Assembly (NCBI RefSeq): GCF_008831285.2
Contig: NC_045147.1
Coordinates: 8,522,334 to 8,586,333, forward strand
DNA: 64,000 nt
Origin: Nymphaea colorata
Lineage: Eukaryota > Streptophyta > Magnoliopsida > Nymphaeales > Nymphaeaceae
Reading direction: 5' to 3'
The translations under genes and the position numbers were made by a program. The notes beneath the pieces are model-generated. The model saw only the letters and a list, made by a program, of their open reading frames with translations, ran no database searches and had not been told where the DNA came from. This document shows, in pieces, positions 1-9,975 of the stretch (position 1 is its first letter; each line of letters begins with the position of its first letter).

Positions 1-490
1 TAAATGTGGTATTACACTATAAACATGCACGCTAAAGCTCACTTGCACTTTTGTTCTGTACTAATTAATTCCATATGAGGCATTACACTGAAATTTCTAC
101 ACTAATGCTCACATGCAGTATGAGTTGTGAGATGAATATTGCAAATGTATTGTAAATGCAGCCATTGAAGTTTATCCAAGTTGTTAAACTGGCAAACTGC
201 AAAAAGAAACATTATGCATTACCTTGTATTGGGCCAACACATATTTTGGAATCTAATACCTCTGAAAGGGTTAGGCTCTAGCATTCGGCTTGTATATTTA
301 GTTGATAGTGATGAATCAAATTCAACTGCATTTTGCATATGTATTGGATTGTATTTAGCTTAATTGGTTAAACTTAATTGTGCCTTACATGTTCACCTAA
401 TTGATTGTGTTCTGATGTTTTTTCTAGCAAATGCTCCTTATGTGTTTTTATTGATTGCTATGCATTGTTCACCTTGACTTGATTATTGTA
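1..490 (+). repeat. Dispersed repeat, copy A (cut by window edge)
   Basis: This segment matches 48745-49262 in the same order and orientation. Shared landmarks include ACTATAAACA, CCATTGAAGTTTAT, GGCTCTAGCATT and TTCAACTGCATTTT. Identity is roughly three bases in four by eye. The match fades near 480, where the text CTTGATTATTGTAGGTGAAC resembles a plant splice acceptor. The left end lies outside the window. It is either a non-coding part of a transposable element or a duplicated intron, and I cannot tell which. Confidence 0.6.
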
Positions 491-892
491 GGTGAACATG
501 GACATCAAGATCATGCTGGTCTTTAGGAGGTCAGGCTCAATTCACACCAAGAGGTCTTTAGTAACCGTAGCAGCCTTGGCTTTCCTTTACAGCAACCTAA
601 GGCCATTCACCATTGGCAATCAGGCTTTGTTGAGGGATGGAGCTATGTGCTACAGGAGTGGTTCTATAAATATGTTGCACCCCAGATTTGTGCATTTAGA
701 TACTTAGAACAGATTCTTTCTTCTCAATACCACCAAAACGTGACCGAAGACTTGCATGAGGAGAATATCATTTGGTATTACTTTGATTGATCCCAGAAGA
801 ATCCACAAGGGTGGCTTTATGTAATTAGATCTATTCTTGAGAGTCTAGTGCACAACTACATCAACAAAGGAGGAATGGTTGAAGGAGATAAG
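491..892 (+). pseudogene. Fragment of PMD-element extra frame (C-terminal part)
   Basis: One frame stays open for about 85 codons after a stop near 524, breaks at a TGA near 786 and continues to a TAG near 890. It encodes EWFYKYVAPQICAFRY at about 638-685 and a later ENIIWYYFD stretch. A related but more decayed peptide (EWFYRYV, then EEHMVWDFFKR) occurs at 20010-20150, just downstream of a plant-mobile-domain remnant and upstream of a gypsy gag. I therefore infer a second, truncated copy of the same extra frame. No catalytic motif is visible and the function is unknown. It could be a decayed host gene, but the shared context makes a transposable-element origin more likely. Confidence 0.45.
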
Positions 893-1322
893 TAGCTAGG
901 GACCTCATGAAATGTTTTCTGCAAAAGAATAAAGCTGAAAGGGTAACATGCTTTCCTATCATTGTTTTCCTTCCCATGTCTTTTGTAAAGGGCATATGTT
1001 TTGACTTAACTGATTGTAAAAGGTTGATGCTATTTTTCACCTCATTTATGTCTTTCATGATTGATTCTCATCTGGTGAGTCGGCCCATTTGCATTTTCAT
1101 TGAGTTGCCTTACTAGAGTGTATTTTCTTGGATACTTCACACTGTGACATCTTTAAAAATATTGTTTCCCCAACCCTTGACCACTCTATCTAGAGTCAAG
1201 AGGATAACTTTCAAAAGGATTTTCAAAAAGTCCTTCAAAATTCTATCCTAAGGCTAATTTATTGACATTCATTCTAGACACTTTTCCTCTTTATATTCAA
1301 TATTTTGTTTCACATTTAGTGC
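893..1322. other. Non-coding stretch
   Basis: AT-rich sequence with short overlapping frames on both strands that look random. It leads without a visible boundary into the 49-bp tandem array. Confidence 0.6.
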
Positions 1323-1955
1323 TCCAAAATTGAATACACTTGGACTATTTGGACTCACAATCTGTTCTTTAGAATTGGCTATAATTAGACTACTCAATCT
1401 CATAGTCAATTTTTTTGGAATTGGCTTACACTTTAACTTTTGATCTCATAGTCAGCTCTTTGGAATTACCTACACTTTTGATTTCAACTTTTGATCTTGT
1501 AGTCAGTTCTCTTGAATTGACTAGACTTCCAATTTTACCTTCGATTCCATGATCAGTTCTCTATAATCGACCAACCTTTCATATGTACTTTTCACCTAAA
1601 CCATTGTCTAGATTGATCACCTTCTTCAATTTTTACCTTTCCTACTGCTTGTTCTCCGGACTTAGTTGACCCTTCTATGTTGGTCATCTTTCTCATGATT
1701 GGTTCATTAGAACTGATCATATTTTCAATTTTTGACCTTTCTAAGGTCTATTATCAGGAATTGGTTGCACCATTTTGTTTTGAGTTTTCTTTCTCATAAC
1801 CGTTCTCTGAAATTGGTCACATTTTCAAGTTTGACTTTTTTGTGGCCATACTCTGGACTTGGTGGCATCCTTTTACTTCGACCTTTTTCTTGTGACCTGT
1901 TCAACGAAATTGGTCACACTTCTCTTTTGGCATTGTCCTTGAAAGACCAAAGTAT
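1323..1955 (+). repeat. Degenerate ~49-bp minisatellite, about 12-13 units
   Basis: The landmark GGAATTGGTCAC (with variants) recurs at 1371, 1417, 1462, 1512, 1563, 1609, 1658, 1709, 1757, 1807, 1855 and 1904, so spacings are 45-51 bp. Each unit has the order GAATTGG, CACTTTTCAATTTT, TGACCTTT, CTCATAGTCAGTTCTCT. The reading frame at 1732-2064 is a by-product of the repeat and not a gene. Confidence 0.8.
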
Positions 1956-4900
1956 TAAGGTAATTTTTAATTTAAATCCAAAGCATTTTAAATTAAAATC
2001 AAAATGCACTAAAACCAATTTTCAAAACAATACTTTCGAAACTATGAGACATCATCACCACTAACTTCAAAACACCAATGCTTAAATAATGAATTAGATT
2101 ACATATTCGAAGACAATGTTTTATAAAATGACAAAGCACAAAAGTTTGTGACATTTCAAAATCCTTAAATTACAAATCTAGTTCACAAAATGGACCAATT
2201 GAGCAACATCAGATGAACAGGATAGTACAACAACCTCGTTACCATCTTTTTAGTTCACAATCACTTGTAAAGAGAATTTGGGGTGAGAACTTGGGGAAAA
2301 TCTTAGTATGATGTTTACCTGAGGTTTACTGGCTTATAATGATCAAATAAAAAAACAAACTAATCGTTCCACTAAATAAAGAAAAAATAGTCAATACAAG
2401 ATATCTATATCACTAGGCACCTACTATGAAGCATTTGATTATAACAAGTAATTCATGAATATATTCACATAGGAACAATCATCCATAAACATTTCTTGCA
2501 ATAACATCATTGAGTACATTCATATCCATACAATTGTTATTCTCTGATGGCATGCTTGCAAACATAATTAAGTTTCTCTTGTCAAATCAAATTGGGCACT
2601 ATGTAGGTGGTGTCTTAGGTGGCACAAGTATTTTCACCGAACATTTTTATTACAATGCTCAAGAAAGCAACCAATCATAACCACTAGGTATTGACCATAA
2701 CACATGGTAGTATTAAACATATAGATAGGGTATTGTCTTCCTCTATTGAATTAGCACTTCAAAAGGACAAGTTGGAGAGTTGTTCCCTAAATTTCGTGCA
2801 GGAAAACAAGTAATCCATTACGGTCATATCCACAACACCGGCAGACTTGCTGAAAAATAACAAAACAACTTGGATGACATATCATTGCATGCTAAGACCC
2901 ATCTAGGCAGAAAGGCAACCCCTTGCACCTTCCTCATGCCATAAGAGACCATGCCACCTATCCCATGAGCATTTCAGACCATACATGATTAAGACAAATT
3001 ATGTATTAATAATTTTGAGCATTCATTATTTAGTCCACATATTTAAGCATGTTTTCAATATATATTCGCCTGATTTATACAACACTTACTACATGTTCAA
3101 TAAATATCAGCATTTCACATTGCAGGACTGAATTACAATAACTAACATAGTAATGACTACCAGAATCAATTATTAGTCACATGTAGAAATCATTGCAGCC
3201 AATAACATGGATCCCAAATCCAAATTTAAACAACCACCTGATATAGCAAGATCACAATGATATCTACATGTCAACGAGTCTCGAACCAAGGCAAATCCAA
3301 GTGTTTCTTTTGTGATTATTATTCATGCGTAAATCTATATCCAGAACCAAAGTAGACTGAATAGCATGACATGACCACCATATTCTTTCTATAATTTGTA
3401 ATCTATAATCTAGACTCGGACTTAAAATATCAATTCAAACAACTTTCATTATTTTGTCAAATAACAAGATCATGCTGTAAGCATATACATAATTTAAATC
3501 AAGTTAGGTCCAAAACCACTAAATATAGACATATATATCCAAAATGACTTAGATCCATTTCAATTAAATGTGATCAAAACACAGAAGATCCATATTCATA
3601 TATCTAGTTTAATTCAAGACTGTTTTAACTTCACAAAATTATCTTGTATTTTGAATTGAACGAAAAGCAAGAAATTGTGTCTAGACTTGTGTATGTTTAA
3701 TTAACTGGGTCAAGCTAAGTTTGGATCCATATCTGCATCAAATCTGTTGTAAGAACAAACATATCCAAATGTATGTATTCTCAAACAAATAAGATTTCAA
3801 TCCAAGTCATATTTAACAATGAAAATCTAATTTCTAAACAATTTATATCCATTCACAAGAACCAAAATACATTTTAAAATACGTTGGATCCAAATCCAAA
3901 TAAATTCACAACTACTAAAATATAATATTTTCTAAGCAGGGTGAAACCATGTTGAAATCCATTAGCAGCAATTAAATATATATTTTCCAAAAAATTGGGT
4001 TCAGTTGCGAGTGATTTCTGAAAGAAAAGAACTTGCAAAGCGAAGCTCTGACAAAAATGGCTTTCCCATTGCCATTTTTTCATAGGGAGATGACATTTTA
4101 AGATCTTCGAGCATATTCAAAGTTTCCATGTTGCGAGTGCTTTGCTCGAACAAATGAGCAATTTTCAAAGTCAAGGCCAGCATCTACAATACAACAAAAA
4201 AGACCTACCATTCATTTAGAATAACAAAAGACATTTTTAAAACAAGGCCAAATCAGGGAAGGTATGAAATTTTAACACAAAATTAACAGCAAATAATTTC
4301 ATAAACCATGATAAAGATAAAAAATAATTATTTATACTTAAAAAATAATTCTAAAATATTTCATCAAATTCAAAAGACATTAAATCTCCAACTAGAAGTT
4401 AACTATCAAAAACAGTTTAATTTTAAATGTAACCAAACTTATTTCAAATCTATTTGGCCTTCGAAATACTGATCACAACCTTCTAAGGAAATATTAAAAT
4501 TCAACTGAAAAGAAAATCAGGGTATAGTTAGCATTGTATCAAATCTCATTTTGATCTATTCAGGTTAATTTATTTTAAAGCCATTATGACAAAATTTCAT
4601 TTCAAAAAAAAGGTAAATGATATCCACCATTATTCAACAAAGTGAGGTAGAACTGATCTAAAATCACATTTAAATCTTATGTAGATCAATCAAAACATCT
4701 ATCTTAAACAAATCGGATATAGATAAAATCACAAGGTTTCTTTACACCAGCTACCTTCCATATATTTAAGATATTTTGAAAATCATGATCCATCAATCTG
4801 AATTACGGAGACAAGAATTAGCTTATGTTATTTGGTAAAATTAGCCAAATTAAATCTGGATCCCAATTTAGATACAAATTTAGTTAAAAAGAGTACATGT

Positions 4901-5320
4901 TCAAACATGAAATGACTCTTTTGTAATTACTAAAACTAAATAGAAATCAAAGAGTGATTTCCCAAAAAAGTTTCTACATTAAGCCGATCTAGTCATCTAG
5001 ACCTTTTACAAAATTTTCAACAAATAAGTGAAATGAAATGCCTTTCCAAATTAACAAACTTTATTTTAAAATTATATTTCTGTTTGTCTACAAAAGATGG
5101 GTGAGAAGCACAATTTTCAAAATTTTAAACATTAAGATGAGGAGGAGAGGATTTTGTCAAATTCATGACCTCGTTTTTGGAAATCACAAATGTGAATGGC
5201 TTTGAAATTATAAAACACGGGGCAGGAAATCACTTTTATGAAATTAAATTGCAAAGGAATAAGGCGGCATAAAAATTGTATAACACTATTTTTGGAAAAT
5301 ACATGAATTGTGGGCTAGTT
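1956..5320. other. Long AT-rich stretch, no supported gene
   Basis: Strongly AT-rich DNA with short random frames only. The part at about 3250-3900 is rich in GATCC and ATCCAAAT words, resembling at a decayed level the word-like LTR blocks seen near 31.4, 41.8 and 60.8 kb. It is probably old LTR-retrotransposon sequence. No protein motif was found on either strand. Confidence 0.5.
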
Positions 5321-5321
5321 T

Positions 5322-5400
5322 TGAAATCTATATAATGAAGGTATAAAACCCCACAATTTAAACTTCTCCGTTTTTCCACCCTTCTTTGATTTCTCTTCAG
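5322..5400 (+). promoter_or_regulatory. Possible core promoter (two TATA-like boxes)
   Basis: TATATAAT at 5329-5336 and TATAAAA at 5342-5348 are followed by a pyrimidine-rich stretch (CTTCTCCGTTTTTCC) and then a GC-richer patch. This layout suits a Pol II promoter of a gene or an LTR. No downstream long frame exists, so an LTR origin is more likely. Confidence 0.35.
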
Positions 5401-5720
5401 ACTGGGATGTTGATGGCCATTACCGGCCAGGGCTGACCTCCGGTGACACATCTTAGCGAACAGCGAAGCTGTTGGTGGCCGCAGAACCATGGACGAAAAG
5501 CCCAAGTTGCGTCCCCACCCTCTCTAGTAATACTTTTTTCTTTTTTTTTACTTGATTTTTTATTATCTCTCTTATCTGCCGGTTGTCACCTCAATCAAGT
5601 GTTCCTACAGAACCCATGTCTAACTCCAGCCATCTCCAGTGATTGATGGAGGCGAACGACCGACACTCCACAAGGATGACGCTGTACCAGCCGAACAAAC
5701 GAGACCCATCACACTTTTAT
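5390..5720. other. GC- and CpG-richer patch
   Basis: A local patch with many CpGs (CCGGCC, CTCCGGTGA, GGCGAACGACCG) in otherwise CpG-poor DNA. The 67- and 89-codon frames on opposite strands overlap each other and show no recognisable domain. It could be a transcribed LTR R/U5 region or a decayed exon. Confidence 0.4.
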
Positions 5721-8250
5721 TCATTCCCTTTCAGTTCTTTTTTTTTTTCGAGGAACATGTAACAAGCAAGAACCTTAATCTCACTTTAGGCATGTACAGG
5801 CTATGATGGTTCGTGCTATCATGCATCATACATATTATTTGAATGCAAGCACAATGACTCACAAATATCATGCATTGGCGTAACTAAACCTGGTAGAACG
5901 AATATTGACAAGCATCGTACAACAGGAATGCACATGACATAAATCAATCTTATTCACACCTAAAATCAACATCATCGGAACGATGCTCACAAAAAGACAT
6001 AAGCCCAATGTTGGTCACATTTAATCATGCATATCTATATTGCCTATGCTTATGGACATAATGGATGCATATAATACCATTACCATCAAATCTGATAAAA
6101 CGCTAGGTACACAGACGTACCCTACCCAAAAGTATAGCATATAAAAGAAGAAGACGATGAACATAACAAGGAAGAGTAATTCGGGTTAGGGTGGCAGTGA
6201 AAGAGGATTAAGGGGCTTCAAAGAGGGTTCGAAGGTGGTTGTTATTGGATTCTCCAATTTATAAGATAGTGGCTTACATGGTGGACCCGAAACCAACCAC
6301 TAACTAAAAGAAAATAAATAAACAAAAAATTTAATTGATAAAGTAATTATCGGTTAAAAAGCCATAATTCCAAAAAAAGGAAAAAGAAAAATGCTGGAGT
6401 TACAATGCCCACAGTCCCTTCTCCGAAGTTGACCACACTTTTTAATTGCATATTTTCTTTCGTGGGTTGCCCCAAACCCAAAACTTGTTTACCTCCAAAT
6501 AGCTTTACAATTGATATCAAGATTCAGTCTTTAAACCAAAATACTCCACACTATCCACCTTTTTTCAGCCCCTTATGAAGGAACCCATATTCACGGGGGA
6601 ACCCTTGGAAGTTCATCTTCTTATGAGTCTCCAATCTCCATTACAATGTTTGAAAATCATGGGAGAGTTTGAAGGGAACTCATTTCTTATAGTGCAACCA
6701 ATTTTGCAAAAGCACCTTTTTTTTTAGAATACCCTATGTGTACAGGGGAATCTAACCATACTTATGTTCAATCTTCTTACCAATCAGCTTTCCCACCGAT
6801 TTTGCAAATCATCCACTACTTTTTTGGGGAAAGAAAAGCTCTAACTATTTGCAAGACCCCTTTTCCCTTTTGTCTTGGCCCCCCACAATGAGTAGAGTTA
6901 CCCATATCAATCCAATCCATGGCGACTAAGTCTCATAAGTACTTCTTTCTTTAAGGAGAAGAGATGCTCTTTGTGGGCCACATATCATCTTAATGTCATG
7001 AGTTTTCATAAAATTCAAATTTTTAAGCCCAACTTTATTCAAAGAGTTTTGGCACTTTGCAGAGACATACCATAGCTTTAGTATTCCCATGTGCAGAAGG
7101 AGAAAATCTCAAGCATTAGGCATCAATTAATACAAAAGAAGTTCTAGAAAGACCCTTGGTATGAACAATGGGAAAATAGTTCATTGAAACTGAGGTAATT
7201 AAGTAAAGTGAATGCCATTGGTTTTGTGATAAAAAAAAATGCTGAGATTAAATAAGAAAATACTTGGAAGGAAGTTCTCATGGTCTCTATGACTATGGCA
7301 AGATATTACAAAGTGAAAGTTGAGAGATAGGCTCGAGACAAGCGTGGTTGTTCATCTGGATCCATAATCAAGATTACTGGGTGATGTAAAGATAACCTGT
7401 GCCTATTCCGTGGAAATAATGATGTTTGTCTCTTCAAGAACCTGCAAGGCAAAATACGAAGAGCAAATGATAAAAGTTACACAAAACTACCATGAAGCTT
7501 TGTATTAGCCTTTTGGATGGTAAAGTATTTCCTTAAAAGTGAAGGTTGGATTGAAAAAGAAGCAAAAAAAAAATTTAAAAAGTTAAAAAGGAAAGAGAAA
7601 AAAGTGGGTAGAGTAAAAAGGAAAGCTCAAAAGCAAGAAGAAAGTGAAAAGAAAAACAAAAGAGAAAGAAAAACATGCAAGCCAGGAGATTATGACATAT
7701 GAGAACCAATCTTAAGTGTTGAATGCAAAAATCTCATGCATGCAAGCGATTCCAAGTAAATAGCAGCCCCTTCTCTATGTTTATCTATGAAATCGAGAAA
7801 ATTCCTATGTTCATACCCTTGGAAATGGAAAGAAACCTCATTACCAAGATTTATAGTCAGTTTGTCGTAGATCTTAGCATTCTCAAGATACTCTAAGTAA
7901 AAGAAGGCTATATTTTTTCACGTAATATGAACACTCAATTCTAAGGGCCAGAGATTGATGAATTAGTGAGTATTCCACATGAAATCATTTCGTAAAAGAG
8001 AACATGACATGTAGTGTTATGTTCCTGGCCTCATTGGCATATTAGGTTTTTTAATCGCTCAATTTTGGGAGATGTTGCCTTCTCAAACCCATCCATCTAG
8101 TCTATTCATGATAGACATGATAACCATAATTTTTTTCTCAACCTCGGTTACCATTCACTCGCTAGGAGGAGGGTGAAGCCAGCTCCAGATTTACTTTTCC
8201 TAGACCATCATCTGCTCCCCAAAAGGCGTTAGCTGATAATTGAGAATATG
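5721..8250. other. Non-coding stretch, partly repeat
   Basis: No supported gene. The Lys/Glu-rich frame at 7517-7702 is an A-rich low-complexity tract. About 7310-7560 matches 28660-29060, as described in a separate entry. The rest is AT-rich with scattered poly-A and poly-T runs. Confidence 0.5.
7310..7560 (+). repeat. Dispersed repeat, partner at 28660-29060
   Basis: Shared ordered words include GAGATGGTC/GAGATAGGCTC, GTNGTTGTTCA, AAGAATACT/AAGATTACT, GTGCCTATT/GTGCCTTTT, then GGTAAAGTATTTCC/GGTGAGGTATTTCC and GTGAAGGT(T/C)GG. The partner copy lies downstream of the Tat element's pol and minisatellite. This is therefore probably a relic of the same element's 3' untranslated region or LTR. 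Confidence 0.5.
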
Positions 8251-8399
8251 TCAAAAAGTAGAAAGTTGCACCAAGAAGAGGAACAGTTGCCATTATTGAG
8301 AAAGCATCAAGAAAAGGAATAGATAGCATTGAAAGAATAAAGATATTGCTAGTGCCAATGAGAGAAAATGCAGTCAAACAAGTGTACATCAGATGAAGG

Positions 8400-8634
8400 A
8401 AGAGTTATTAAATGAGAAGGAGGTGGAAACAAAACAATAAACAAGGATATGTATGGGTCATGGATTTGTAGGAGAGGATAAGTCTCCCTAACCCATGTGT
8501 AACCATGTCATGAATATAAGGGAACCCCTTGACATGATTTCATCTTGAGTGAGGGAAAACCATGAATCTAGGAGTTTTATCTCTGAACCACATTAAGTGA
8601 TGGTGCTTCACTGTGTTTGCTACTCTTTTCAACA
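8400..8634 (+). mobile_element. 5' LTR remnant of a copia element (outer boundary unknown)
   Basis: The DNA directly upstream of a copia-type primer binding site must by position be the end of the 5' LTR. It ends ...CTTTTCAACA. The outer start could not be fixed, because no second LTR copy is recognisable in the window. Text such as ATATAAGGGAACCCCTTGAC is compatible with an R/U5 region. Confidence 0.45.
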
Positions 8635-8646
8635 TGGTATCAGAGC
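8635..8646 (+). promoter_or_regulatory. Copia primer binding site (initiator-Met tRNA)
   Basis: TGGTATCAGAGC is complementary to the 3' end of plant initiator methionine tRNA, the usual minus-strand primer of Ty1/copia elements. It fixes the orientation of the copia remnant as plus strand. Confidence 0.85.
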
Positions 8647-8647
8647 C

Positions 8648-9975
8648 ATGCACTTAAGAAGCTTTCAACCACTACCCTAATTATAGTGGGGTAGAGGAAA
8701 AGAGCAAGGTAGAGGCACTGGCCGAGATAGTAATAGTGGTGTGCCAATTTTGTGACAAGGCTGGACATGTGGTGAAAAATTGTTTCCAAATTACTAGGGA
8801 AAGCAAACTTAATACCAATACAAACAGTGGAGCTATTCAACCACAAGCCTTTCATGTTTCACCTCATCTCAATGGAGGACACGAACTGGTTTCTGGACTC
8901 AGCAAAAGGACATTACATGATGAATGATCTGGCCTCATTGAGCATTTATACGTTGTATGTTGGTGAAAATGCTATCAAGGTAGGAAATAGTTCAGGTTTG
9001 CAAATCAAAGATACTAGCTCTTTTTCTTTTAATATTGACAGAAAAAGTTTGATTCTTGATAAAGCCCTTCATGTTCCACATATGATACAAAAGTTACTTG
9101 CTATTAGTAAATTCTTCCAAGATAATAAAATTTATTTTTGAGTTTCATTCCGTCTTTTGTTTGGTTAAGGGCAAAGCCATAGGGAAAGTGCTAATGAAAG
9201 GAGCAATTAAGGATGCTTGTAGTAATTGAATCTTCCTTAGGCTAAGCAGCATCATGATGGCAAAAAAGTCACTTTATTTGAACGAAGAGGAATAGTGAAT
9301 CAATGGCATAGAAGACTTAGCCATCACGTGATTGATGTGGTCAACAAAGTTATTAGTCGCTTTAGTTTACCTATTCTACATAAGAAGTCTAGTTTGTTTT
9401 TTTGATGCATTGCCAGTGTGTTTTCATTTTCTCAATCAGAGTATGTCAATGAATAAACTCATGAGACTATTTATACGGATGATTCAGGGCAGATCCAATA
9501 GTAAGTAAAGATAGATTAAAATATTATGTCCATTTTATGGATGGTTTCTCAAAATATATTGTCTCTGTCTTCTTGCTCATAAATGTAACAATTGAGAAAG
9601 AGTTTAAAATGATCAAGTTGAATGTTGAAAATCTTTTTCAAAGAAAATCAAAATATTTCAAACCAATGGAGGAGGTGAACATCAATTGTTGCAAGACTTC
9701 TTGATTTAGAATGGCATTCTCCTTGCATGTCATGTCTTTATGTGCATGAACAAAATGGATCAGCTAAGCAAAGGCAAAGGAGTATTATTGAAATAGCTCT
9801 ATGTGTCATAAGTTAAACAAGTATGACCTCTTAATATTGGTCGTATGCTGCTGTATTGGTGCCTATCTCTTGAATATAATCCATATAGACACCTCAAATT
9901 TTTTATTGCAAAAATTATCATTTACCCATTTTAATGGAGATTTTGTGCGATTTTCTCAAGTATTTTTCAAATACA
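8648..9975 (+). pseudogene. Ty1/copia gag-pol remnant, plus strand
   Basis: This is a dead copia polyprotein. A glycine/arginine-rich linker is followed by a CCHC zinc knuckle (CQFCDKAGHVVKNC, about 8742-8783) in a shifted frame. The protease follows at about 8884 (NWFLDSA, where the family has W-x-DSGA, so the active-site glycine is lost). A GAG-pre-integrase motif NQWHRRLSH lies at 9297, and integrase pieces run to about 9860, including an EQNGSAKQRQRSIIE version of the NG-x-AER-x-H signature near 9745. No reverse transcriptase follows. Most of gag is also missing, since only about 95 bp separate the primer binding site from the zinc knuckle. The element is therefore internally deleted and 3'-truncated. 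Confidence 0.85.

Noticed and set aside
7517-7702. Lysine/glutamate-rich 61-codon frame
   Set aside because: A-rich low-complexity DNA, not a plausible small protein.
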